Source of the DNA: JAIBBG01 sp040381475
Lineage (GTDB): Bacteria; Bacteroidota; Bacteroidia; Flavobacteriales_D; Sanyastnellaceae
Direction: 5' to 3'
Assembly: GCA_040381475.1 (NCBI GenBank)
Contig: JBEIHH010000001.1
Coordinates: 1-64,000 of the forward strand
DNA: 64,000 bases
Below, piece after piece: positions 53,335 to 62,717 of this stretch. Both the position numbers and the translations under genes were made by a program. Below the pieces are notes generated by a model. That model saw only the letters and a list, made by a program, of their open reading frames with translations, did no database searches and had not been told where the DNA came from. Within the stretch, counting starts at the first letter, position 1. Each line of letters starts with the position of its first letter.

Positions 53335-56058
53335 ATGTATCTGAAGCTGTTGAAATATCTGCTGTTGGTCTTAATCTCCGTCCTGAGCTTCCGTGCTCAT
53401 GCACAGGAGGTTCATTTATATGGACAACTCAAAGACGAAAAAACCAAGAAAAAACTCGAAGGCTGTCTTGTTCAGATCATGAAAGATGGCGCGATTTACG
53501 ACAGCTATGATGCCGGGGCATCGGGTAAGTATGACTTCAAGCTGCCTGTTGGTTTTGCATACGACATCAAGTTTTCAAAGTCTGATTACCTGTCCAAAGT
53601 GGTGAGGGTTGATACCAGAAACATCCCGGAAGAGGATGTTGGAGGCGGGTTTGATATGCAGGTGGATGGAACTCTTTTTCAGTCCATAGAGGGTTTTAAT
53701 ACAGATATTCTCAGAGAACCAATGGCCATTGCTAAGTTCGGTCAGGCTGGTGGCGACTTCGAATTCGATTTTGACTATACGGCTAAGCGCCAAAAGGAGA
53801 TTGATGCTGAGTTCAAGAGATTGGATGATTTGAAAAACAATCTGGAGAAACTGAAAGCCGATTTCGATAAATATGTTAAAACCGGTGATCAGAAAATGCT
53901 GGAGAAGAACTACTCGGAGTCCGTCATGAATTACAAGTCGGCTCTGGCAATTTTCCCTAAAGATGAACCGGTAAAAGCCAAACTTGCCGACGCTCAGGCG
54001 AAGTTAGATGCTGCCAATGCTGCCAATGCGGAAGACGCTCTTTACAGAAAAACGATAGAAGAAGGTGATCAGTTGTACAAAGACAAGAAGTATGCTGATG
54101 CCAAAAAGAAATTTACCAAAGCGCGCGATATGCGCAATGGTACCTATGAGAAAGAGATGATTTACAAGTGCGATCTGGCCATTGACGATGCCGAAAATCG
54201 TGGATTGTATGACGCTATAGTTGCAGATGCAGACAAGAAGTTTGAGAACAAGGATTTTGCCGTTTCCATCGAAAAGTACAAGGAAGCATCGAAGATGTAC
54301 CCAACGGAAAGTTATCCGAAGGATCAGATTCTGAAAGCCGAAAGTGCGTTGAAGGATCTTTTGGCATATGAAGCTGAGCGGTTGAGGAAACAAAAGGAAT
54401 ACGAGGATAAGTTAGCTCTGGCAGCGAGGAATGTGGAAGAGGATAAAATTGAACTTGCTATTTCAAACTACCGCGCTGCATCAGAAATCAAGCCTGAGGA
54501 ACAACTTCCTAAAGATAAGATTACAGAGTTGGAAGCTTTGCTTGCAGAAAGGAAAGCACAAAAAGAACAGAATGATGCAGACGCTTTGGCCAATGCCGAA
54601 CGTGAGCGTATCGAAAAGGAATACAATGACATTCTTAAAGCGGCTGACGATCTTTTCATAGCCGAACAATTAGCGGATGCAAGAGTTAAGTATGAAGCAG
54701 CATTGGTTGTAAAACCCGAAGCTCGATATCCTGTTTCAAAAATTGAGACGATTGATCTTTTGCTGGCTCAAAAGGCTGAAATGGAAGCTTTGAGTGCATC
54801 GCAAGCCATTGCTGATTCACTTGCGGCTATTGCTGAAATGGAGCGACTTGCGTCTGAGGAAAGACTCAGGTTGCTGCGCGAGCAGGAAGAGTTGGATAAA
54901 CAACGCAGAATGCAGGAGCTTGAAGAATTAAGACTTGCTGAGGAGGCTAAATTGAAAGCTAAAAAGAAGAATTGGTATAGCAATGTTGATGAAGCGGCAG
55001 AAGATCAGGTAGTAGATTATTACCGTGAAGCTTTTGAGAAGGAGTATGCTACCAAAAAGAAAATGAAGCAGCAGGAAATTGATGATTTTTTAGCTTTTCA
55101 TGCTTCAAAAGAAAGGGACGCCAACCAGCTGATCAATACCAACAGACAAACCATCGAAGGCCAGCGTCAAAACCAAATGGAACTCGCCGCGATTGGCGCA
55201 AGTATTCAAAATGCAGCAATAGCCGACAATGTTCGGACAAAGAAAGATTCCGAGAAGGACCACTTCGAATATCAGCGCAGTGCTAATTCCCGCATTGACG
55301 GCAATATGGAGTTCATAGAAGACAAAAAAGCTCAGGCAGCTGCAGTAGAACAGTCGGATAGGTCAAGGAAAATCAGCCTTGACAGAACAGGGGATAAGAA
55401 AGAACAGGAAATGTCGAACCAGGAAAAATATCGCCGAAAAGGTGAAGCCCAGGTTGCAGAGAACAATATGGAAGTGCAGCGTTCTTTGGAGCGACAGGAG
55501 GAAATGTCTTTTGATGGGGAAGAAGTAAGAAAGGCAAATGAGGAAGCTGTTCGCACCAAAAGGAATGAAGCGCAGATACGTGATCGGGATGAAAGGCGCT
55601 CAGCTGACCAGCGAATAGTGAATTCAAATCTGAAAATTGAGAACAAGAAGAGTGAGAATGATCAGATGGGCGATGGAAAGGATATCAATACCCGAAAGAA
55701 CGCAATGGAAATAGAGCAGGCAAAAAAGGATCGTGCTCTTACAGAGATGGAACTTGAAATGGAATCTGCGGACAAAAGGTATGAATCCAGGAATTCTGCA
55801 TTTGAGAAGAAAGCAGGTGAACCAAAAGACGAGAAGGAATACCTGCCTGTTCCCGGCACAGAGGATCTTAAAGAAGGAGTAACTGAGAAGTCTTACCAAC
55901 TTGGCAACAAAATGGTGACAGAAAGATCTGTTAAAGTGGGCAATAAGGTGGATAAGTACAAAAAGGTTGTGTCCAAAACGGGTATCTATTTCTTCTGTAA
56001 TGGCAGAAGTATTACTGAGCAAACCTGGCGGCAGGCCACGCTTGCCGAGCCGGAATAA
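53335..56058 (+). CDS. Large modular secreted protein: regulatory domain, TPR and coiled coil
   Basis: A 907-residue secreted protein. Signal peptide ~1-24 (FRAHAQ); a carboxypeptidase-regulatory-like domain (~25-150); TPR-like repeats (~165-490: KNYSESVMNYKSALAIFPKDEPV, KKYADAKKKFTKARDM, KDFAVSIEKYKEASKMYP, DKIELAISNYRAASEIKP); long charged coiled coil (~490-820); and a compact C-terminal domain (~825-907: KEYLPVPGTEDLKEGVTEKSY, KVVSKTGIYFFCNGRSITEQ). No TM helix or T9SS domain is seen. It may be a periplasmic structural or scaffold protein. The two neighbours each copy one end of it. Confidence 0.8.
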   Translation: MYLKLLKYLLLVLISVLSFRAHAQEVHLYGQLKDEKTKKKLEGCLVQIMKDGAIYDSYDAGASGKYDFKLPVGFAYDIKFSKSDYLSKVVRVDTRNIPEEDVGGGFDMQVDGTLFQSIEGFNTDILREPMAIAKFGQAGGDFEFDFDYTAKRQKEIDAEFKRLDDLKNNLEKLKADFDKYVKTGDQKMLEKNYSESVMNYKSALAIFPKDEPVKAKLADAQAKLDAANAANAEDALYRKTIEEGDQLYKDKKYADAKKKFTKARDMRNGTYEKEMIYKCDLAIDDAENRGLYDAIVADADKKFENKDFAVSIEKYKEASKMYPTESYPKDQILKAESALKDLLAYEAERLRKQKEYEDKLALAARNVEEDKIELAISNYRAASEIKPEEQLPKDKITELEALLAERKAQKEQNDADALANAERERIEKEYNDILKAADDLFIAEQLADARVKYEAALVVKPEARYPVSKIETIDLLLAQKAEMEALSASQAIADSLAAIAEMERLASEERLRLLREQEELDKQRRMQELEELRLAEEAKLKAKKKNWYSNVDEAAEDQVVDYYREAFEKEYATKKKMKQQEIDDFLAFHASKERDANQLINTNRQTIEGQRQNQMELAAIGASIQNAAIADNVRTKKDSEKDHFEYQRSANSRIDGNMEFIEDKKAQAAAVEQSDRSRKISLDRTGDKKEQEMSNQEKYRRKGEAQVAENNMEVQRSLERQEEMSFDGEEVRKANEEAVRTKRNEAQIRDRDERRSADQRIVNSNLKIENKKSENDQMGDGKDINTRKNAMEIEQAKKDRALTEMELEMESADKRYESRNSAFEKKAGEPKDEKEYLPVPGTEDLKEGVTEKSYQLGNKMVTERSVKVGNKVDKYKKVVSKTGIYFFCNGRSITEQTWRQATLAEPE

Positions 56059-56170
56059 CAAAATCTGTAGAGGAATGGGTGAATTAGTTTAGCCGTTTCT
56101 CGTTAATTTTCCTAAATTTACAGTAGTGTATCTAAGTTAACTGGTTATTCATCAGGTAAACTTGATTGGA

Positions 56171-57199
56171 ATGTATAAGCCTTTTCGAATTATACTGTTT
56201 TGTCTTTTGCTTGGGCATTCGCATCTTGCATCGGCGGTTGATTTTGAATATCGTTCGCTGTTCTCTTCCGGGATTTTTGAAATATGTCAGACTCTTATAA
56301 GTTCTGCTATTCATATTGTAGGTCAAAGCACTTCGTTTTCAGCACTCATGCAATCTGAAGAACAAGGAGAAAAGGTTAAACGTAAAAAGAAGAGTCAGGC
56401 AGAGCAGAATGAGTCCTATCAGCAAAATGCCAAATCCAGAATTGACGATGCAGCCAGAAAAATCGAAGTAAAGAAGGAAGTTCAGGAAGATATTTCTTCT
56501 TCTGATCGCACTCGTTCTATCAGTATCGAAAATACGGAAGCAAAAAAGCTTGAACGAGGAAGGAATCAGGAGAAGTACAGCAGGAAAGGTGATGCACGAA
56601 TTACTGAGAATAAGTTGAGAATAGAAGAACGCAAGAACAGGAATAGCGGGGAAGAAAGCGAGAGTTCCTGGAGATCTTTTTGGACTCGACTTAGGTCAAA
56701 ATGGGAAAACGCACGCCTGAAAAGATTGGATGAAAGAAGGGCATCTGAACAGAGAATCAAGAATTCAGAGTTGCGGGCAAAGAAAAAACGTGAACGAAAT
56801 GATCAAATGCAAAAGGGATTAAATTCACCTTCAGATCAAAATGCCAGAAAAATCAACAATCAGAAAAGTGAAATTCAATACACGAATCAAAAGAAAGATT
56901 TAGATTCTAAAAACTCAAGATTCGAGAAAAGAAATGAAGTTCACAGGAAGAAGACTGCCAGCCCTAAGGACGAAAAGGAATACCTGGCAGTTCCCGGTAC
57001 AGAGGATCTTAAAGAAGGCGTTACCGAGAGTTCATACAAAATGGGTAACAAAATGATCACCGAGCGTATAGTAAAAGTGGGCAATAAGGTTGACAGGTAT
57101 AAAAAGGTAGTCTCTAAAACCGGGATTTACTATTTCTGCAATGACCGAAGTATCACGGACCAAATTTGGAGACAAGCTACTTTGGCTCAGCCTGAATAA
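56171..57199 (+). CDS. Secreted coiled-coil member of the modular family (C-terminal part only)
   Basis: A 342-residue protein: a signal-like hydrophobic N-terminus (RIILFCLLLGHSHLASA), a charged coiled coil (~65-280), and the same C-terminal domain as the 907-residue neighbour (KEYLAVPGTEDLKEGVTESSY, YKKVVSKTGIYYFCNDRSITD). It aligns with the last ~260 residues of that protein (SRIDDAARKIEVKK, NQEKYSRKGDARITENK) but lacks the regulatory domain and TPR part. ATG 56171 is preferred over TTG 56162. It is followed by aroQ after 6 nt. Confidence 0.75.
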   Translation: MYKPFRIILFCLLLGHSHLASAVDFEYRSLFSSGIFEICQTLISSAIHIVGQSTSFSALMQSEEQGEKVKRKKKSQAEQNESYQQNAKSRIDDAARKIEVKKEVQEDISSSDRTRSISIENTEAKKLERGRNQEKYSRKGDARITENKLRIEERKNRNSGEESESSWRSFWTRLRSKWENARLKRLDERRASEQRIKNSELRAKKKRERNDQMQKGLNSPSDQNARKINNQKSEIQYTNQKKDLDSKNSRFEKRNEVHRKKTASPKDEKEYLAVPGTEDLKEGVTESSYKMGNKMITERIVKVGNKVDRYKKVVSKTGIYYFCNDRSITDQIWRQATLAQPE

Positions 57200-57205
57200 T
57201 TTTTT

Positions 57206-57634
57206 ATGAGGAAAAGAGTAATTATCATCAATGGTCCGAACCTGAATTTGTTGGGTAAGCGTGAACCGGAAAAATATGGCTATCAGGATTTCGAATCTTA
57301 TTTCTCAGCCTTAAGGAAGAACTACGAGGATCTGTCGCTGGATTACTTTCAGAGTAACGTTGAAGGCGAACTCATCAATAAACTTCATGAGGTGGGTTTT
57401 TCTTACGATGCAATTGTGATGAATCCCGCGGGATACAGTCACACCAGCGTTGCTATCAGCGATGCTATTGTGGCTATTAATTCCCCTGTTATAGAAGTGC
57501 ATATCACCAATATTTATGCACGCGAAGAATACCGTCATGTATCGCTGACAGCGAAAAACTGTATCGGGTGTATCAGTGGTTTCGGACTTGTTGTTTATGA
57601 GATGGCGCTGGAATACATTGCCTCGAACTTGTAA
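57206..57634 (+). CDS. aroQ: 3-dehydroquinate dehydratase, type II
   Basis: A 142-residue type II dehydroquinase of the shikimate pathway. Motifs: INGPNLNLLGKREPEKYG with catalytic region, SNVEGELINKLHEVG, MNPAGYSHTSVAISDAI (usually NPGAYTHTSIAL), VIEVHITNIYAREEYRH with the catalytic His, and ISGFGLVVYEMAL. Length is normal. It lies 6 nt after the coiled-coil gene and is convergent with the next gene (8-nt gap). Confidence 0.95.
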   Translation: MRKRVIIINGPNLNLLGKREPEKYGYQDFESYFSALRKNYEDLSLDYFQSNVEGELINKLHEVGFSYDAIVMNPAGYSHTSVAISDAIVAINSPVIEVHITNIYAREEYRHVSLTAKNCIGCISGFGLVVYEMALEYIASNL

Positions 57635-57642
57635 TTCGAAGC

Positions 57643-58209
57643 TTATTTTTCTTTCAATTCCCGCATTCCGCTTTCCAGCACCCTGACCAGCAGCTCTGCA
57701 TCTTTTATACTCAATTGTTTGCCAATCCTGATTTTGGAATTTGAATAGTTAAATCCGATTCGTTCGCCTCCGATCACCCAAAAACTGTCATCCAGAAAAG
57801 CGAAAAAATTCCCCGGATCACGCTTCACAAGGCCTAGCTTGAAAATATGCTGGTAGTTGAAGTCTTCCGTTTTGCCGAATTTTCCAAAGGCATTTTTGAG
57901 GTTCATTTTGCCCGATTTCATGGTTATGATTTCGCGACCAATTTTTCTCCACAGATATGCTTTCATAGTTCTGACAAAAAAGAACAGCCATAACGAACTG
58001 ACTACGATGAGCATGATTTGCATCGATCCTCCGGTAGTAAAAGTATTGGCTAAAATGACCACTCCACAAAACAGCCAGGCCATTATCCATGCAATGAGCA
58101 AAGCTTCCTGCCAGCGCTCAATCTGTTGGGTGATGATGATTTCAATTTCTCCTTTGGATCGGCTAACTGAAATTCGTTTGCCAATGAATTTTGGTTCAGA
58201 TCCTGTCAT
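57643..58209 (-). CDS. Two-TM membrane protein, unknown (PH-like domain)
   Basis: A 188-residue protein with two adjacent TM segments (~35-55 WIMAWLFCGVVILANTF; ~62-82 MQIMLIVVSSLWLFFFV) flanked by cytosolic domains. The C-terminal half (FWVIGGERIGFNYSNSKIRIGKQLSIKDAELLVRVLESGM) may be a bacterial PH-like module. No family is certain. Its ATG overlaps the stop of bshA by 4 nt, so translation is coupled to bshA. Confidence 0.65.
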   Translation of the reverse strand: MTGSEPKFIGKRISVSRSKGEIEIIITQQIERWQEALLIAWIMAWLFCGVVILANTFTTGGSMQIMLIVVSSLWLFFFVRTMKAYLWRKIGREIITMKSGKMNLKNAFGKFGKTEDFNYQHIFKLGLVKRDPGNFFAFLDDSFWVIGGERIGFNYSNSKIRIGKQLSIKDAELLVRVLESGMRELKEK

Positions 58210-59336
58210 ACCTTTTGTAAAACCTTTTGGTACAATATTTCATACATGGGCAGAATTTTTTCGGTTGAAAACTCGGCTGCGCGAAGCCGCGCATTGTCGC
58301 TGATTTTTTTCAGCCGCTTTTCGTCCTTGAAAAGGAACTCTACGTTTTTGGCCATATCCTCAACATCACCCACATTGCTCATCATCCCTGTTACTCCGTG
58401 TCTGTTCACTTCAGGCAAACCTCCGGTATTGGTAGAAATGACAGGCAATCCAACTGCCATTGCTTCGAGCGCAGCCAATCCGAAACTTTCTGATTCGGAG
58501 GGCAAAATGAATAAATCACCAATTCCTAAAAGCTCCATTGGATTTTTGAGATTTCCTACAAAGACCACACGGTCGCACATGTCATATTCACGGCACAGTT
58601 GCTCTGCCTTGGAACGTTCAGGCCCATCGCCCAGCAATATCAATTTTGCCTTCACTTTGTCTTTAATCAGACGAAATACCTCAATGATATCGATGATTCT
58701 TTTTACGGGTCTGAAGTTTGAAACGTGAATCAAAATTTTTTCATCGAGCTCTGCATATTCTGCCCTTAGTTCCTCCCTATTTGGAATCAAGGTTTCCTCA
58801 AAGCTCAGAAAGTTGGGAATTACTTCGATGTCCTTGTTGATTCCAAAGAGTTTATAAGTGTCATTCTTGAGACTTTGAGAAACAGCCGTTACTGCATCGC
58901 TTTTATTGATAGCAAATGAAATGACAGGTTCGAACGATGCATCCTTACCCAATAAGGTGATGTCAGTTCCATGCAAGGTTGTGATCACAGGAAGATGTAT
59001 CCCTTCTTCTGCAAGCACCTGTTTGGCTGTGATAGCTGCCGACGCGTGCGGAATTGCATAATGCACATGCATCAGGTCGAGCTTTTCGTATTTCACCACA
59101 TCAACCATCTTACTGGCCAGAACAAGCTCATATGGGGGATAAATGAAGAGCGGATAGTCACTCACGTTGACTTCGTGATACCTAACTCTTTTGTGGGCGG
59201 CACTTAACCTCACCGGTTGGCTGTATGTGATAAAGTGAATTTCATGGCCTTTATCTGAAAGTGCCTTCCCAAGTTCCGTAGCTACAACACCACTCCCCCC
59301 GTAAGTGGGATAACAAACTATTCCGATTTTTAACAT
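58206..59336 (-). CDS. bshA: N-acetyl-alpha-D-glucosaminyl L-malate synthase BshA
   Basis: A ~376-residue GT4-family glycosyltransferase that joins GlcNAc and L-malate, the first step of bacillithiol synthesis. Typical BshA start IGIVCYPTYGGSGVVATELG, then HVHYAIPHASAAITAKQVL, TTLHGTDITLLG, VSNFRPVKRIIDIIEVF, PSESESFGLAALEAMAVGLPVI and GGLPEVNRHG. A -7 element TAACTTTG is directly upstream. If the mRNA is leaderless it starts at the ATG at 59345 (MSNMLKIG), otherwise at 59336. The first gene of a two-gene operon with the membrane protein. bshB and bshC are not nearby. Confidence 0.92.
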   Translation of the reverse strand: MLKIGIVCYPTYGGSGVVATELGKALSDKGHEIHFITYSQPVRLSAAHKRVRYHEVNVSDYPLFIYPPYELVLASKMVDVVKYEKLDLMHVHYAIPHASAAITAKQVLAEEGIHLPVITTLHGTDITLLGKDASFEPVISFAINKSDAVTAVSQSLKNDTYKLFGINKDIEVIPNFLSFEETLIPNREELRAEYAELDEKILIHVSNFRPVKRIIDIIEVFRLIKDKVKAKLILLGDGPERSKAEQLCREYDMCDRVVFVGNLKNPMELLGIGDLFILPSESESFGLAALEAMAVGLPVISTNTGGLPEVNRHGVTGMMSNVGDVEDMAKNVEFLFKDEKRLKKISDNARLRAAEFSTEKILPMYEILYQKVLQKV

Positions 59337-59350
59337 GTTTGACATTGCCA

Positions 59351-59358
59351 CAAAGTTA
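59351..59358 (-). promoter_or_regulatory. -7 element (TAACTTTG) before bshA
   Basis: On the minus strand TAACTTTG fits TAnnTTTG. It ends 5 nt before the ATG at 59345 and 14 nt before the ATG at 59336. No TTTG at the -33 distance. Confidence 0.45.
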
Positions 59359-59642
59359 GGCCTTGTTTCCCGTTTCTCCTTTCTATCAATGCCCAAACAT
59401 TGTTTTCTTAGTGCTTGGCTAAATGTGAAGTCATCTTTATCCACGAATGAACAAATTCCATCTTCATTATTAGAGAATTAAATCAGCGCTATTAACTTCA
59501 ATTTAGTTCATAACTACATGTTCAGCTGAGTTGGAACTTGTCTTGCGCGAATACATTCGTACAACCGAACGATGGTTTGTGCAATCCTGCATGAGCCGCT
59601 AAGGTAGAATGTTGAAGTATTAACCAAAAATTCTGATAGTGT

Positions 59643-61070
59643 ATGGCTGTTGCAAGAAAATCATCCAACCACGAAAAAAAGCAAGCTTCTAAACCTGTTG
59701 GCAAAGTAGTTCCACTCGAATCTGATAATAAAAAATCGGCATCCAAAGTCAAAAAAGTCTACGTTCTGGATACATCTGTTTTACTTCATGATCACAATTG
59801 TATCAATAGCTTTGAAGATAACCGGGTTGCGATTCCAATTACTGTGCTTGAAGAATTGGACAAGTTCAAGGTTGGAAATGATATCAAAAATTTTGAAGCA
59901 CGTGAGTGTATAAGAATTATTGACAGATTATCTGATTCGCATACACTGCAGGAATGGATTCCGCTTGAGCTCACAGAAGGCGGAGAATTGAGAATTATTC
60001 TCAATACAAATGAAGAACTACCCAAAAATGCTGAAGCCATTTTTGATGCCCGAAAGAATGATCACAAGATTTTGAATGCGGCGCTGCAACTGCAGTTGGA
60101 GGATAAAAAGGCGAAGGTGGTGCTGGTGACTAAAGACATCAATCTGCGCATAAAAGCCAAGGCGTTGAATCTGCCGGCGGAAGATTACAAAACCGGAAAA
60201 GTGAAGGATTCAATGATGATGTACAGCGGAAAATCCCTGATTGAAGGTATGGATTCTGAGTTCATCCGAAAATTGTATCAGGATGGAAGATCCACTGATA
60301 TACATGTTCTGGGAAAAGAAAAACTCAACAATCACTTTTATATCCTCAAGAATTGTTCTTCTTCTGCGCTTGCTTATTACAGCGCCAAAGAACAGGAAAT
60401 TGAGCGTGTCGACAAGGTCTATGCATATGGAATTAAACCAAAAAATGCGGAACAGGCATTTGCATTGCATGCGATACTGAATCCAAATGTGAAGTTGGTC
60501 ACCATTTCAGGAGTTGCGGGTACTGGTAAAACTCTGCTGGCACTGGCAGGATCTCTTGAAATGAAGAATAATTACGATCAGTTGATACTTGCCAGACCGA
60601 TAGTGCCATTGAGCAACAAAGAGATCGGTTACCTGCCCGGAGATGCGGAGGAAAAAGTGAATCCGTACATGCAACCGCTTTGGGACAATTTGAATTTCAT
60701 CAAAAATCAATTTGGTGAAAATGAAAAAAAGCGCAAGGCCATCGACGAAATGCAGGCTCAGGGAAAAATAACTATCTGTCCGCTTGCATTTATCCGTGGA
60801 AGAAGCTTGTCTAACTGCGTTTTTATCGTTGATGAAGCGCAGAATCTTACACCGCATGAAGTGAAGACCATCATCACCAGGGCAGGTGAAAACACCAAGG
60901 TAATTCTTACTGGGGATGTTCGACAGATAGATACTCCATACCTCGACGAACAATCGAATGGAATGTCATATGTTATCGAACGACTGAAAGGCGAAGACCT
61001 GTATTGTCATGTAACCCTCGAAAGAGGTGAGCGCAGTGAACTTGCCAATCTGGCAAACGACATGTTATAA
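59643..61070 (+). CDS. PIN-PhoH family ATPase/ribonuclease
   Basis: A 475-residue fusion of a PIN domain (~38-190; acidic site begins with D43 in VYVLDTSVLLHD; EELDKFK; LVTKDINLRIKA) and a PhoH ATPase domain (~265-475; Walker A GVAGTGKT at 290-297, Walker B VFIVDEAQN with D397-E398, and ILTGDVRQIDTPYLDE). PhoH2-type proteins couple RNA unwinding to cleavage. The N-terminal 35 residues are Lys-rich and disordered-looking. It is monocistronic with its own terminator. Confidence 0.92.
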   Translation: MAVARKSSNHEKKQASKPVGKVVPLESDNKKSASKVKKVYVLDTSVLLHDHNCINSFEDNRVAIPITVLEELDKFKVGNDIKNFEARECIRIIDRLSDSHTLQEWIPLELTEGGELRIILNTNEELPKNAEAIFDARKNDHKILNAALQLQLEDKKAKVVLVTKDINLRIKAKALNLPAEDYKTGKVKDSMMMYSGKSLIEGMDSEFIRKLYQDGRSTDIHVLGKEKLNNHFYILKNCSSSALAYYSAKEQEIERVDKVYAYGIKPKNAEQAFALHAILNPNVKLVTISGVAGTGKTLLALAGSLEMKNNYDQLILARPIVPLSNKEIGYLPGDAEEKVNPYMQPLWDNLNFIKNQFGENEKKRKAIDEMQAQGKITICPLAFIRGRSLSNCVFIVDEAQNLTPHEVKTIITRAGENTKVILTGDVRQIDTPYLDEQSNGMSYVIERLKGEDLYCHVTLERGERSELANLANDML

Positions 61071-61092
61071 GTTAATGGAATTGATGAAAGGG

Positions 61093-61118
61093 GCCGCGGC
61101 GACAGCCACGGCTTTTTT
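61093..61118 (+). terminator. Terminator of the PhoH gene
   Basis: GCCGCGGC (61093-61100) / GCCACGGC (61105-61112) with loop GACA and one C-A mismatch, followed by TTTTTT. Confidence 0.75.
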
Positions 61119-61344
61119 ATAGTTCTAATTTTCTTCCACGCCACATCCAAGGTTTCCATACTCTGCTGTTGCGTTTCCAGAAGATGAGTACGAGGTAGGC
61201 AAAAATGGGAGATCCAAAGGTGAGAAAGGATAGGTAAATGAAAGTCAGTCTCACCTGACGCGTCTTAACTCCCATGTAATCCGCAATTCCGGCACAGATA
61301 CCGAAAAGTTGCTTTTCCATGAGTGAAGGTAAACGTTTCATCAT
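61117..61344 (-). CDS. PspC-domain small membrane protein
   Basis: A 75-residue protein: KRLPSLMEKQLFGICAGIADYMGVKTRQVRLTFIYL is the PspC domain (an amphipathic helix and a TM), then FGSPIFAYLVLIFW and a basic tail. PspC domains link to envelope stress responses, but the role here is unknown. The ATG at 61344 overlaps the stop of the DUF2851 gene (ATGA), so the two are translationally coupled. The frame opens ATG ATG; the second at 61341 is also possible. Confidence 0.85.
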   Translation of the reverse strand: MMKRLPSLMEKQLFGICAGIADYMGVKTRQVRLTFIYLSFLTFGSPIFAYLVLIFWKRNSRVWKPWMWRGRKLEL

Positions 61345-62657
61345 TTTTTTAATAATTGAATTCCGACTGCACACCGAAGGCAACGTCTTGTGGTGCAATA
61401 TACGCCATATAATTGAATCAATGCCTGTGTGTCTGCCGAATGTTTGGAAGGTACACCGAGTGAGTCCCATTTCTTGATGATGTTGTTGCTTTCCGGGGGG
61501 CAGGTTTCAAGTATGTGAAGCGCTCTGTCAATGAGTTCCTGAATTCCTTTACTCTTTCCATAGGCAAACAGAAAAACTGAAACTGTGTTGATCAGAATGT
61601 TGTCTAAGGATTCTGGACCAGGTCGGCGCTCCCGGTAGATACGTCCCGATTCCACCTTGGTATCGAATCGATAGTGATTATTCCAGTAGACATCTGCAGG
61701 TGCGTTGAGCACTGCCCTTATTTCCGCCGTATCCTTAGAATTCAGAAATAATGAAAGCAAATGTTCGTGTTGTGAAAGTAGCGCTGCTAATTGTCCTATG
61801 CGGATGCAGGGAAAATTGGAGGGTCTGAGCCTTCCATAATTCCAGACCGATGAATTCAAGGGATGGAGTCCATACTTTTTCTGAAGAAAATGATATTCTT
61901 GGCGGAGCTGATTGGGGTATTCGTCTGAGAATAATTCGTTCAGCATACCTGCCTGTCCATAGAGTAAGGCCATCACCTGAAACGGGTCTGATCGGTGTCT
62001 CTGAATGATTTTATATGGCAGCGATGCCGCCAGCATTTCCATGGCTTCTGCGTTCGCCCTGAAGCCAAAGTTGCGGGCCAGTTTGCGATAGAATGTCTCT
62101 GACCAGTCGCCTCCACAGACCTCTAAAAGTTCAATTATGCTCTCTGTTTTTTGCTCCAGACGCTCAACAAGTAATCTATCCTTCCAGAATGTCCAGATAT
62201 GTTGAGTCTGACCTGGATTTTGCCGCTCACAGCTGATCCAGTTTTTGGATTGAAGCCAATATTTGTAACGCTCAAGTTGATCTGCAGGAATGAGGTTTTT
62301 TGTTTCCAGCACTTGCAAATCACCGGGATAACGAAGGTAAATTTCTTCGTCATGTTCAAGCACGACGTGGAGAATTACATTTTTGTAGTGCACATCATCC
62401 GTATGACCGTGTCTTCGCCAATCGCTGCTGCGAATATGAATTTCAATATGACCGGCCCAAAGTGTTCCATCAATATTGATCATGGCGTTGAGAAAATCAG
62501 GACCTCCGGCAAAATTTTGTTGACCGGGGTGCCTTACAGTGATCGACTGTCCGGTAACTGACTTCAGGTTTTTTGTTTCAAAAGCACGGTAGCGCCAAAC
62601 ATATTGAAGGAAATCTTCAGGAATCTGTTGCTTGGATTGATTCGTATTGGTTTTCAT
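61341..62657 (-). CDS. DUF2851 family protein
   Basis: A 438-residue protein of the DUF2851 family: EDFLQYVWRYRAFE, GQSITVRHPGQQNFAGGPDFLNAMI, WAGHIEIHIRSSDWRRHGH, YKNVILHVVLEHDEE. The first 150 residues have an endonuclease-like pattern (PD at 'GGPDF', then E-x-H), but activity is not established. The ORF ends in the PspC start. The family is widespread in Bacteroidota. Confidence 0.85.
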   Translation of the reverse strand: MKTNTNQSKQQIPEDFLQYVWRYRAFETKNLKSVTGQSITVRHPGQQNFAGGPDFLNAMINIDGTLWAGHIEIHIRSSDWRRHGHTDDVHYKNVILHVVLEHDEEIYLRYPGDLQVLETKNLIPADQLERYKYWLQSKNWISCERQNPGQTQHIWTFWKDRLLVERLEQKTESIIELLEVCGGDWSETFYRKLARNFGFRANAEAMEMLAASLPYKIIQRHRSDPFQVMALLYGQAGMLNELFSDEYPNQLRQEYHFLQKKYGLHPLNSSVWNYGRLRPSNFPCIRIGQLAALLSQHEHLLSLFLNSKDTAEIRAVLNAPADVYWNNHYRFDTKVESGRIYRERRPGPESLDNILINTVSVFLFAYGKSKGIQELIDRALHILETCPPESNNIIKKWDSLGVPSKHSADTQALIQLYGVYCTTRRCLRCAVGIQLLKK

Positions 62658-62717
62658 GTGAATTTTTGAGTACAGAATTTGAGTGGATTGGAAAAAATGA
62701 TATTCAATATTTTGTTA

